Virus record (IMG/VR): IMGVR_UViG_3300021963_004241
Location: 47,182 to 111,181 of that record
Strand: one strand, 5' to 3'
DNA: 64,000 bases
Origin: a virus
Shown here: positions 25,045 through 31,049 of the stretch, in pieces
Position numbering within the stretch: position 1 is the stretch's first letter
How the letters are laid out: each line of letters begins with the position of its first letter
The notes under the pieces: model-generated
What the model was told of the DNA's origin: nothing
Seen by the model: only the letters and a program-made list of their open reading frames with translations
The model's database searches: none
Program-made: the position numbers and the translations under genes

Positions 25045-25072
25045 ATTATAGTTGATTTAAAACTAATGTCAA
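25045..25072 (-). promoter_or_regulatory. Perfect-hexamer sigma70 promoter
   Basis: Minus-strand TTGACA, 16 bases, TATAAT, reading into the structured leader and the gene at 24179-24751. Confidence 0.85.
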
Positions 25073-25099
25073 CCAGTTGTCTTAAATTTTTCTTTATTT

Positions 25100-25175
25100 T
25101 GGCTCCCCGGGGAAGGATCGAACTTCCGACCAATTGATTAACAGTCAACTGCTACTACCGCTGAGCTACCGGGGA
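25100..25175 (-). tRNA. tRNA-Asn (GTT)
   Basis: Anticodon loop CTGTTAA, acceptor TCCCCGG/CCGGGGA, encoded CCA. Confidence 0.95.
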
Positions 25176-25182
25176 ATGTGTT

Positions 25183-25256
25183 TGGTGCCCCTACACAGAA
25201 TCGAACTGCAAACTACGGATTACAAAACCGTCGTTATACCATTTAACTATAAGGGC
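25183..25256 (-). tRNA. tRNA-Thr (TGT)
   Basis: Anticodon loop TTTGTAA, acceptor GCCCTTA/TAGGGGC, T loop TTCGATT, encoded CCA. Confidence 0.9.
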
Positions 25257-25262
25257 GAAACT

Positions 25263-25430
25263 TTACTTACTTCTTGATTCTAATGTCCTGATTCTATTTT
25301 GAATCTTGCTCTTGTCTTTTGGACGAGAGCTCTTTTCTAACATCTCACGTAATTGTACTAGATTAAGTGGTCCTAGTCTAGTCTTTCCTGTTTTTGTTTT
25401 CATTGGATCTGCATGATTTGTTTTTGACAT
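25263..25430 (-). CDS. 55-residue basic protein
   Basis: A short frame from ATG 25430 to TAA 25263 with a good GAGG ribosome binding site. The product starts MSKTNHADPMKTKTGKTRLG and contains PLNLVQLREMLEKSSRPK. It is basic and helical. The pattern DPMK.KTGRTRLGPLN..QL...LE.T.RPK is, from memory, seen in small proteins of T4-like marine phages. It is encoded between tRNA genes. Confidence 0.72.
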   Translation of the reverse strand: MSKTNHADPMKTKTGKTRLGPLNLVQLREMLEKSSRPKDKSKIQNRIRTLESRSK

Positions 25431-25444
25431 ATTATCCTCTTATT

Positions 25445-25520
25445 TGGTGGAGGTAAACGGGATCGAACCGATGACCTTTAGCTTGCAAAGCTACTGCTCT
25501 CCCAGCTGAGCTATACCCCC
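25445..25520 (-). tRNA. tRNA-Ala (TGC)
   Basis: Anticodon arm TAGCT-TTGCA-AGCTA, acceptor GGGGGTA/TACCTCC, encoded CCA. Its 5' end contains the stop codon of the next upstream gene. Confidence 0.95.
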
Positions 25521-25990
25521 ATTGTGTACTTATAAACGTTTTTTTCTACTGGTAACCATTCCGGATTTTCTAAAGGATCAAAATATTTAGAATCGTATTC
25601 TCCAGAATATATAACACAATCATTTTTTACTAACAAATCTTTATTACCAGAAAACTTGGATAGATTTAAGTATCCTAGTTCTCTGTTTCTTACACACATA
25701 TTCCAAGCCATTCCTGCTAAGAATATTCCATCGACGGTATCGTCATCTAGTAAGAATTTAATCTCATCGATAGTAGTGGCGTAAATTTTTTTACCTTTAA
25801 GATTACATACTATAGAAGATGCTTTCTTGTTATCGTATGCAGCTATGACTATAGTGTCGATGTCATTTCTCGATTCAACGAATCTTTTGATATTTCTCAA
25901 CACAGCATAATGCGCTGACAACGGAAAAAGTAAAATATTAATCCAATCTAATTCCCAGGGATCTATAATTATTAAAATCCTCTTTTTCAT
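25511..25990 (-). CDS. Isochorismatase-like (cysteine hydrolase fold) protein
   Basis: A 159-residue protein starting MKKRILIIIDPWELDWINIL. The early Asp in LIIIDPW, the DTIVIAAYD strand and the late GIFLAGMAWNMCVRNRELGY block, with Cys after a small-residue strand, follow the isochorismatase-like cysteine hydrolase pattern (D near the N-terminus, CV in the AG..T..CV block). It lacks an obvious catalytic Lys by eye and is shorter than typical members. The TAG stop lies in tRNA-Ala. Family call moderate; substrate unknown. Confidence 0.55.
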   Translation of the reverse strand: MKKRILIIIDPWELDWINILLFPLSAHYAVLRNIKRFVESRNDIDTIVIAAYDNKKASSIVCNLKGKKIYATTIDEIKFLLDDDTVDGIFLAGMAWNMCVRNRELGYLNLSKFSGNKDLLVKNDCVIYSGEYDSKYFDPLENPEWLPVEKNVYKYTMGV

Positions 25991-25998
25991 TAGACGAG

Positions 25999-26181
25999 TT
26001 ATTCTTCTGCTTTGTCTTTATTTCGAGATCTCGACGATACTGGTTTAATCAACGCAGCCATCTCGGCTTGTATCATTGCACGTTTCCACTGAGCCTTTTT
26101 GTGAGGATCTTGAAACTTAGACAATGCTAAACTTGTCTTTAGAGGTTTTGACATTCTATAATTAGCGCCTGGTTTTAACAT
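25999..26181 (-). CDS. 60-residue basic protein
   Basis: The start is chosen at ATG 26181 because the longer frame would run through the tRNA-Ser gene; AGGAAAA lies just upstream. The product MLKPGANYRMSKPLKTSLAL onward is basic and helical, with HKKAQWKRAMIQAEMAAL in the middle. Similar short proteins occur in phages; function unknown. Confidence 0.65.
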   Translation of the reverse strand: MLKPGANYRMSKPLKTSLALSKFQDPHKKAQWKRAMIQAEMAALIKPVSSRSRNKDKAEE

Positions 26182-26201
26182 ATTTTTCCTTTTTAAAAAT
26201 T

Positions 26202-26296
26202 TGGCGGAGTGTATTGGATTCGAACCAATGATGCAGGTTTTTGCCCACATGCCTTCTTAGCAGGAAGGTGCCTTCGACCAACTCGGCCAACACTCC
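26202..26296 (-). tRNA. tRNA-Ser (GCT)
   Basis: Class II tRNA with a long variable arm, anticodon loop CTGCTAA in a CTTC/GAAG stem, acceptor GGAGTGT, encoded CCA. Confidence 0.95.
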
Positions 26297-26302
26297 AATG
26301 TT

Positions 26303-27907
26303 TCACTTGAGATACTTTCTTTCCCAGGTTTTATAATCTACATCCTGGAATATATTTTCTTTTAACCATTCATAATTATTAGGTAAGTCATCGCTGATTA
26401 AATCGTGCTTTACTTCTCTCGAAGTAAAATAATGACGTCCTAAGTTCAACTGATTTTTAGTTATCGAATCTTTCTTAAATTTAGATAAATCTAATTTCCA
26501 AGAAGCCGCTAACTGCAACCACATATATTCTGCAAATAATGTCCAATGGTCTTTAGCATTGGTTATGGAATTTCTTCCATCGCTATACTTTTGAAAAATC
26601 AAATCTTCGTGACGTTCTTTGTCGCCGATCGATCGCATGTCGTTCCAAAAGTCAGTGTCAGTTCTCTTACTAAGAGTGTAATGTATCTTTATAAAATCTG
26701 TTAGATCGTCAATGGTGTATGCCAGTTTCTTATTGTAATTGGACCAATCTAAGTTTCCAGTTTTTTTATATCCGTCTAAACTGTTGATCAATTCGTATAT
26801 TCCACTGATCAAAATGTATAACGCATTTGCTTCTAATGGTTCGTAGAAACCAGAACACAGTCCTACAGTGGCTACGTTACCATTGGCAAATTGTTCTAAT
26901 CTAGCAGGTTTCCAGGATAGCACTCTGGGTTCTAATCTTCTATTAGAATTTAGTTTTTTGTACTCGTCTATAGCCTGTTCAACATCTAAGTGACTAGAAC
27001 TAAAACAAAGTCCACATCCCATCCTATGATATAAACCGATCTTAAACATCCATCCGTTGGGTTGTGCTATCGATTGTGTGTAATTTACTAACTCTTTTTG
27101 TATGTCGTTATATTCTAATTGTGCAACTACAGCAGTATCGATGGCATAATCTTTGTAGGGAATCACATTCCAGTTTAGTGCTTTGACTAACAGTCTCGCG
27201 AAACCAGAAGCATCAACAAACAAATCAGCTGTAACAACTTCTCCATCTTCTAAAACAACGGATGATATTTTATCCTGTTCACATTTTACTTCTATGACTT
27301 TTTTAGAAATATGTTTCACACCGTTCGGTAATGCAATAAAATCTCTTACATAGTCTCCGCATTTATCTGCGTTGATGTGTTGACTCCAGCTGTAAAACTG
27401 ATTAAGTAGATACTTGTCATTTAAAAACGGAGAAACGTTTTTCTCCATGTAATGATATGCACTACTCCAATACCTATCAAACTTGTCTATGGAACCATCT
27501 AACAACAGTTGAGAAAATACATCTGTTGTTTTAACAGTACTCTCTGGATATTTTAAATCGTTGTAGCTGACTAATTCTGAAGTTTCTCTGTACAGCAACT
27601 CTGCTGCGGAAGGATACGAAAATCCAAAATATTCGGATTCATTTTGATCCCCAGTGATCCATCCAGTGAACTTGTTAGCTAATTTATAAACAGCACCAGT
27701 TTCATTCATCCAGTGCTTTGTGTCAATTTCTAGAAAATCAAAAAATCCTTGTACGTGCGGTGTAACACTTTCTCCTACTCCAATCTTTGGAATATCCGGA
27801 GACTCTATCAAAGTGATATTAAATTGATCATAGACTTTTGAAAGAGCTCCTGCTGTAAACCAGCCAGAAGTGCCGCCACCGACTATAACTATATTTTTTA
27901 TTTTCAT
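26303..27907 (-). CDS. Flavin-dependent tryptophan-halogenase family protein
   Basis: The start is at ATG 27907 (534 residues); a longer frame would enter a tRNA. The FAD site GGGTSGW is at residues 10-16 and IGVGES near residue 42. The block GAVYKLANKF places Lys79 where tryptophan halogenases have their catalytic lysine. The second family signature WxWxIP is changed to WMFKIG in NGWMFKIGLYHR near residue 300. C-terminal blocks VGLCSGFYEPLEANAL and DFWNDM fit the family. Such genes are known in marine T4-like phages. Halogenation of an indole or other aromatic is possible; the altered WxWxIP leaves the activity uncertain. Confidence 0.88.
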   Translation of the reverse strand: MKIKNIVIVGGGTSGWFTAGALSKVYDQFNITLIESPDIPKIGVGESVTPHVQGFFDFLEIDTKHWMNETGAVYKLANKFTGWITGDQNESEYFGFSYPSAAELLYRETSELVSYNDLKYPESTVKTTDVFSQLLLDGSIDKFDRYWSSAYHYMEKNVSPFLNDKYLLNQFYSWSQHINADKCGDYVRDFIALPNGVKHISKKVIEVKCEQDKISSVVLEDGEVVTADLFVDASGFARLLVKALNWNVIPYKDYAIDTAVVAQLEYNDIQKELVNYTQSIAQPNGWMFKIGLYHRMGCGLCFSSSHLDVEQAIDEYKKLNSNRRLEPRVLSWKPARLEQFANGNVATVGLCSGFYEPLEANALYILISGIYELINSLDGYKKTGNLDWSNYNKKLAYTIDDLTDFIKIHYTLSKRTDTDFWNDMRSIGDKERHEDLIFQKYSDGRNSITNAKDHWTLFAEYMWLQLAASWKLDLSKFKKDSITKNQLNLGRHYFTSREVKHDLISDDLPNNYEWLKENIFQDVDYKTWERKYLK

Positions 27908-27916
27908 ATTTGTATA

Positions 27917-27944
27917 TATTATAGAAAAATAGTTTTCTATAATA
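27917..27944. repeat. 12-bp perfect inverted repeat upstream of halogenase
   Basis: TATTATAGAAAA and TTTTCTATAATA separated by 4 bases, located between the tRNA-Ile-like gene and the halogenase start. It could be an RNA processing hairpin or operator. Confidence 0.7.
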
Positions 27945-27947
27945 AAT

Positions 27948-28046
27948 TGGTGCCTCCGGCAGGACTCGAACCTGCACACTCAGGCTTATCTGGCCTGTGC
28001 TTTGGCGAGGTATAAGCTCGCTTCTTTACCATTAAGCTACGGAGGC
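27948..28046 (-). tRNA. tRNA-Ile-like (TAT) with unusual long variable arm
   Basis: Acceptor GCCTCCG/CGGAGGC, canonical D loop AATGGTAAAG, T arm GCAGG-TTCGAGT-CCTGC and CCA. A CGAG-CTTATAC-CTCG arm gives anticodon TAT. An extra CAGGC-CAGATAA-GCCTG hairpin would then be a class-II-like variable arm, abnormal for Ile. If that second hairpin were the anticodon arm, the anticodon would be GAT with A33. Confidence 0.6.
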
Positions 28047-28051
28047 ATTTT

Positions 28052-28126
28052 TGGTGCATCGTGAGAGGGTTGAACTCCCGACCTTGGCCTTGTAAGGGCC
28101 CTGCTCTACCACTGAGCTAACGATGC
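28052..28126 (-). tRNA. tRNA-Val (TAC)
   Basis: Anticodon loop CTTACAA, acceptor GCATCGT/ACGATGC, T loop TTCAACC, encoded CCA. Confidence 0.95.
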
Positions 28127-28348
28127 TTATTTCTTTTTCCCTATCTCTTTAGAAACTTTAGTTAGATACTGTTTCATTTCTTTATATGTAGGAAAATGAA
28201 GTTTGTCCCCTTGTATCTCAAGTACCCACATTATTTCGTCTGCGTCATGAGGGCTTTCAACTTGTTCTACTACGAAGTCGACATTAGGCAGTTTCTTTTC
28301 AAAGTCCGCCATGTCTTTGGTAAATTTTGCGAAATTAATCTCTTCCAT
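28127..28348 (-). CDS. 73-residue unknown protein between tRNA genes
   Basis: The start is set at ATG 28348, since the longer frame runs into tRNA-Leu. The product MEEINFAKFTKDMADFEKKL onward has an alpha/beta pattern with IMWVLEIQGDKLHFPTYKEM and a Lys-rich C-terminus. It ends immediately before tRNA-Val. No family recognised. Confidence 0.6.
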   Translation of the reverse strand: MEEINFAKFTKDMADFEKKLPNVDFVVEQVESPHDADEIMWVLEIQGDKLHFPTYKEMKQYLTKVSKEIGKKK

Positions 28349-28357
28349 GATTATCCT

Positions 28358-28441
28358 TGGTGCCCCAGGAGAGACTCGAACTCTCACGCCTTGCGACATT
28401 GGCTTCTAAGACCAACGTGTCTACCATTCCACCACCGGGGC
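28358..28441 (-). tRNA. tRNA-Leu (TAG)
   Basis: Class II tRNA, D arm GGTGGAATGGTAGACAC typical of Leu, anticodon TAG, encoded CCA. Confidence 0.95.
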
Positions 28442-28449
28442 ATAAATCT

Positions 28450-28477
28450 ATTATAGCAAATTACTTAGCTGTGTCAA
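28450..28477 (-). promoter_or_regulatory. Perfect-hexamer sigma70 promoter
   Basis: Minus-strand TTGACA, 16 bases, TATAAT, just upstream of tRNA-Leu(TAG) and inside the end of the 61-residue gene. Confidence 0.82.
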
Positions 28478-28646
28478 GTCTCTTTTCTAATTTTTTTAGA
28501 GTATCCTTGCGCATTAAGAATCGTCTTTCCTGACTAGGCCTATGAACGACGAGATATTCAACACCATCTATTACCTGCACATCTCGCGTGTTCTCACAAA
28601 CAAATTTTTCGTGATTAAGAATGTTTTCAAAAGTTACAGGCTTCAT
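28461..28646 (-). CDS. 61-residue unknown protein
   Basis: The product MKPVTFENILNHEKFVCENT onward contains a likely beta hairpin VQVIDGVEYLVVHRP and a basic helix (LKKLEKRLDTAK). An AGGAGAT ribosome binding site precedes the ATG. It is encoded between tRNA-His and tRNA-Leu. The pattern ...VDGVEYL.V......R...MRKD.L... is reminiscent of small phage proteins of unknown role. Confidence 0.65.
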   Translation of the reverse strand: MKPVTFENILNHEKFVCENTRDVQVIDGVEYLVVHRPSQERRFLMRKDTLKKLEKRLDTAK

Positions 28647-28657
28647 AATTATCTCCT

Positions 28658-28731
28658 TGGGGTGCCTTGGGGAATCGAACCCTCGCCTGCTGATTCACAG
28701 TCAGCTTTGCTACCACTACACTAAAGACACC
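28658..28731 (-). tRNA. tRNA-His (GTG)
   Basis: Anticodon arm GCTGA-CTGTGAA-TCAGC, acceptor GGTGTCTT region, T loop TTCGATT, encoded CCA. Confidence 0.92.
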
Positions 28732-28737
28732 ATTGTG

Positions 28738-28811
28738 TGGCGGCGGTACCAGGGCTCGAACCTAGAACGACTGAGTCAAAGTCAGTTGTGTTACCATTAC
28801 ACCATACCGCT
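28738..28811 (-). tRNA. tRNA-Gln (TTG)
   Basis: Anticodon arm ACTGA-CTTTGAC-TCAGT, D loop AATGGTAA, weak first acceptor pair as is common in Gln tRNAs, encoded CCA. Confidence 0.92.
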
Positions 28812-28816
28812 ATATT

Positions 28817-28892
28817 TGGTGCTGCCTCGTGGGATCGAACCACGTTCCTCGGTTCTTCAGACCGGTGCTATGACCACATCAGCTAAAGCAGC
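28817..28892 (-). tRNA. tRNA-Phe (GAA)
   Basis: Anticodon loop CTGAAGA in a CGGT/ACCG stem, acceptor GCTGCTT/AGGCAGC, T loop TTCGATC, encoded CCA. Confidence 0.9.
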
Positions 28893-28897
28893 AAAAT

Positions 28898-28973
28898 TGG
28901 TGGAGGCACAGGGACTCGAACCCTGAACCTACCGGTTAAAAGCCGGTTGCTCTAGCCATTGAGCTATACCTCC
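28898..28973 (-). tRNA. tRNA-Lys (TTT)
   Basis: Anticodon arm CCGGC-TTTTAA-CCGG, acceptor GGAGGTA, encoded CCA. Confidence 0.95.
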
Positions 28974-29065
28974 GTATAGTCCGTATTAGATTGATTTACT
29001 GTGCCAACCCGGACCACACGGAGTACCGGGCGACACTAAGGTTTACCTACCTTCATGCCATTCTC

Positions 29066-29133
29066 CTATTTTAAATTTTTGTCTATCCAAATTAATCCTA
29101 CTACAACCAAAATAATAACTGCGATCGCCCCAT
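29066..29133 (-). pseudogene. Possible one-helix membrane miniprotein with a G-run frameshift
   Basis: AAGGAG precedes ATGGGG at 29133. One base out of frame, the sequence encodes AIAVIILVVVGLIWIDKNLK then a stop, a classic single transmembrane segment. One extra G in the GGGG run would restore a 22-residue protein. It may be a sequencing or assembly slip, or a real inactivation. Confidence 0.35.
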
Positions 29134-29150
29134 TTTGTTTTCTCCTTTAA

Positions 29151-29232
29151 TGGTACCCCTGCCCGGACTCGAACCGGGAGAAACTAACACTCCTTTTGAG
29201 AGAGCTGCCTTTACCAATTTGGCCACAGGGGC
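29151..29232 (-). tRNA. tRNA-Leu (CAA)
   Basis: Anticodon arm GCTCT-CTCAAAA-GGAGT, extended variable region, acceptor GCCCCTG/CAGGGGT, encoded CCA. Confidence 0.85.
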
Positions 29233-29235
29233 ATT

Positions 29236-29320
29236 TGGTGCGAGCGGAGGGTCACGATCCCTCAATCCCGAAGGCGGCAGATTTTAAGTCTGCTGTGTAT
29301 ACCAATTCCACCACGCTCGC
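29236..29320 (-). tRNA. tRNA-Leu (TAA)
   Basis: Class II tRNA, anticodon TAA in CAGA/TCTG stem, long variable arm, acceptor GCGAGCG, encoded CCA. Confidence 0.93.
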
Positions 29321-29327
29321 ATATTTC

Positions 29328-29403
29328 TGGCACCCCTGGAAGGAATCGAACCTCCTACTCCGATGTTCGTAGCATCGTACTCTGTCCAATGAGTTACAGG
29401 GGT
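29328..29403 (-). tRNA. tRNA-Arg (ACG)
   Basis: Anticodon arm CGATG-CTACGAA-CATCG; A34 would need deamination to inosine by host TadA. Acceptor ACCCCTG, encoded CCA. Confidence 0.92.
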
Positions 29404-29405
29404 AT

Positions 29406-29480
29406 TGGCCGGCCTGGAGAGATTCGAACTCCCGACAGCTGGTTTCGAAGACCAGAACTCTTCCACTGAGCTACAGGCCG
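29406..29480 (-). tRNA. tRNA-Arg (TCG)
   Basis: Anticodon arm CTGGT-CTTCGAA-ACCAG, acceptor CGGCCTG/CAGGCCG, encoded CCA. Confidence 0.95.
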
Positions 29481-29483
29481 AAT

Positions 29484-29562
29484 TGGTCTGGATGGTAGGA
29501 TTCGAACCTACAACCTCGATCTTCCAAAGATCGCCGTCTACGCAGATTGACATTACACCCAG
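29484..29562 (-). tRNA. tRNA-Pro-like (TGG), second copy
   Basis: Anticodon arm CGATC-TTTGGAA-GATCG gives TGG. The T arm is canonical and CCA is encoded. The D loop lacks the usual GG pair (CTGCG instead), so folding may be altered or the identity may differ. Confidence 0.65.
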
Positions 29563-29798
29563 GTTAAAGGATTGTAGCCTAGCGTCCTCAGGTTCATCGC
29601 TAGTGTTTACGCATACAGAGCCGGACTTCCTTATGCGGAGGTTTTCCAGGACATGTTACTTGGGCTACTAAGCCAGGCGCTTCCACTTCAGCTACCGCCC
29701 GGAATGGACGGTGGGGAGTCGAACCCCCTCCTGCTCTACATTGTATTAAGTTTCGAACCTTTTTACAATGTGCTTTTTACTTGCTAACGCTACAAACT
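29563..29798 (-). ncRNA. Structured RNA element with tRNA-like halves in permuted order
   Basis: On the minus strand a T-arm-like GGGGG-TTCGACT-CCCC (about 29715-29730) is followed by ACCGTCC. After ATTCC comes its complement GGGCGGT and then a D-arm-like AGCTGAAGTGGAAGC. The 3' acceptor half thus precedes the 5' half, as in permuted tRNA or tmRNA genes. Flanking hairpins are ACATTGTA/TACAATGT, CGCATA/TATGCG and CTAGCG/CGCTAG. No anticodon or tag frame is clear, so the element may simply be a hairpin-rich RNA. Confidence 0.4.
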
Positions 29799-29873
29799 TG
29801 GTGCCGCAGGGTGGGAACGATCCACCGACCTACGCCTTATCAAGACGTTGCTCTACCACTGAGCTACTGAGGC
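29799..29873 (-). tRNA. tRNA-Ile (GAT) with A54/T58 T loop
   Basis: Anticodon loop CTTGATAA, canonical D arm, acceptor GCCTCAG/CTGCGGC with one mismatch, T stem GGTGG/CCACC with T loop ATCGTTC, encoded CCA. Confidence 0.85.
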
Positions 29874-29883
29874 AAATTTTATT

Positions 29884-29958
29884 TGGTGGTAACGATAGGA
29901 CTCGAACCTATACCTTGCAGCGTATGAAGCTGTTGCACGACCATTATGCTACGTTACC
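29884..29958 (-). tRNA. tRNA-Met (CAT)
   Basis: Anticodon arm CAGC-TTCATAC-GCTG, acceptor GGTAACG/CGTTACC, T loop TTCGAGT, encoded CCA. Confidence 0.9.
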
Positions 29959-29960
29959 GT

Positions 29961-30035
29961 TGGCGGTCCCAAGGGGTAACGATCCCCTTCTTTCAGCGTG
30001 ACAGGCTGATGTGCGTCCATGAACACTTTGAGACC
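29961..30035 (-). tRNA. tRNA-Asp (GTC) with A54/T58 T loop
   Basis: Anticodon arm TCAGC-CTGTCAC-GCTGA, acceptor GGTCTCA/TGGGACC, T stem GGGG/CCCC with loop ATCGTTA, encoded CCA. Confidence 0.85.
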
Positions 30036-30041
30036 TAATGT

Positions 30042-30131
30042 TGGCGGAAGCGGTGAGATTCGAACTCACGGACCATTTCTGATCGTCTGTTTTCAAGACA
30101 GGTGCAATAAACCGGACTCTGCCACACTTCC
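30042..30131 (-). tRNA. tRNA-Ser (TGA)
   Basis: Class II tRNA, anticodon loop CTTGAAA, long variable arm, acceptor GGAAGTG/CGCTTCC, encoded CCA. Overlapped over 39 bases by the end of the upstream gene. Confidence 0.95.
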
Positions 30132-30593
30132 TTCGATTTTAAATTTTGTTAGAATGTCTACACTCCAACGATAAGCATAACTAGTGCCATGCTCATTACT
30201 AAAGAATAATTTTTTACTGTGAGGTAGATCCATGTCTAGGATATAGACATGGTCTGGATCAAACTTAGGATCATTGAATCCTATGTAAACTTTTGTATCG
30301 TGTTTCTTAGCTATGTTTTTATAACTGTTATAGAATCGTTCATCAAAGCCAAAGTATCTTTGACCATACATTTCGTAACAGTTTCTTTTCTTAGCATCTA
30401 TAAAACAGATCTTTTCTGTCTCAGTATTGTAAAGAACATAGTCGGGAAATTGATCTCCGTCCTCGTCTCTATGTACGTCTCGGGTATCATTGACTTCCCA
30501 GTTTGTATTAGCGAAGTATTGGTCCATCCATTTCTCCATCTTGGATTCCCATACTTGGCCTACAGCTAATGATTTTCTAAATTTAATTCCCAT
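30093..30593 (-). CDS. PD-(D/E)XK-nuclease-like protein
   Basis: A 166-residue protein. The block DQFPDYVLYNTETEKICFID followed by AKKR fits the PD-xn-(D/E)xK nuclease core (FPDY ... FIDAKK) near residues 48-70, preceded by a helical N-terminus. Nucleases of this fold in phages include Holliday-junction resolvases and restriction-like enzymes. The last 13 codons are shared with the tRNA-Ser gene, so one may constrain the other. It has its own sigma70-type promoter. Family call moderate. Confidence 0.6.
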   Translation of the reverse strand: MGIKFRKSLAVGQVWESKMEKWMDQYFANTNWEVNDTRDVHRDEDGDQFPDYVLYNTETEKICFIDAKKRNCYEMYGQRYFGFDERFYNSYKNIAKKHDTKVYIGFNDPKFDPDHVYILDMDLPHSKKLFFSNEHGTSYAYRWSVDILTKFKIEGSVAESGLLHLS

Positions 30594-30600
30594 ACTACAG

Positions 30601-30627
30601 TGTATAGTATAAAAATTAGTTTGTCAA
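30601..30627 (-). promoter_or_regulatory. Sigma70-type promoter for the nuclease-like gene
   Basis: Minus-strand TTGACA, 15 bases, TATACA; the -10 box is only 7 bases from the ATG at 30593, which implies a near-leaderless transcript or a different start. Confidence 0.55.
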
Positions 30628-30705
30628 TGGAGCACCGGGTAGGATTTGAACCTACGGTTTTATGGATTTGCAATCCACTGCATTGGGCCTCTCTGCCACC
30701 GGTGC
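30628..30705 (-). tRNA. tRNA-Cys (GCA)
   Basis: Anticodon arm GTGGA-TTGCAAA-TCCA, acceptor GCACCGG/CCGGTGC, encoded CCA. Confidence 0.93.
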
Positions 30706-30710
30706 ATAAC

Positions 30711-30786
30711 TGGTACACGGTACGGGAATCGAACCCGTCTTTCCGCCTTGAAAGGGCAGCGTCCTCGACCGATAGACGAACCGTGC
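30711..30786 (-). tRNA. tRNA-Glu (TTC)
   Basis: Anticodon arm GCC-CTTTCAA-GGC, D arm GTCTATCGGTCGAGGAC typical of Glu, acceptor GCACGGT, encoded CCA. Confidence 0.93.
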
Positions 30787-30883
30787 ATAAAAACTGCTAA
30801 GGGACACACAGGGCTGTTGTTTAAGAGTGAGCGGCGACTTTACGTAAAAGTCTCCTCCCGCAACTCTCCCATTAAGACTTTAC

Positions 30884-30958
30884 TGGCGTACCCCCAGGGA
30901 TTCGAACCCCGACTAGCAGTTTTGGAGACTGTCGTGCTGCCGTTGACACTAGGGATAC
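30884..30958 (-). tRNA. tRNA-Trp (CCA)
   Basis: Anticodon loop CTCCAAA in CAGT/ACTG stem, acceptor GTATCCC/GGGGTAC, encoded CCA. Between it and tRNA-Glu lies a GACTTT/AAAGTC hairpin and no gene. Confidence 0.92.
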
Positions 30959-30964
30959 ATTCTT

Positions 30965-31049
30965 TGGTGGATGCGGCTGGAGTCGAACCAGCAGTGCCAG
31001 AGGCGGCGGATTTACAGTCCACTGGGGTTACCAATTTTCCTACACATCC
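30965..31049 (-). tRNA. tRNA-Tyr (GTA)
   Basis: Class II tRNA, anticodon loop CTGTAAA, long variable arm, acceptor GGATGTG/CGCATCC, encoded CCA. Confidence 0.95.

Noticed and set aside
29701-29798. Ordinary tRNA ending in CCA at 29704-29706
   Set aside because: The upstream sequence offers no 5' acceptor strand that pairs with ACCGTCC; the only complement lies downstream, so it was reported as a permuted or hairpin element.
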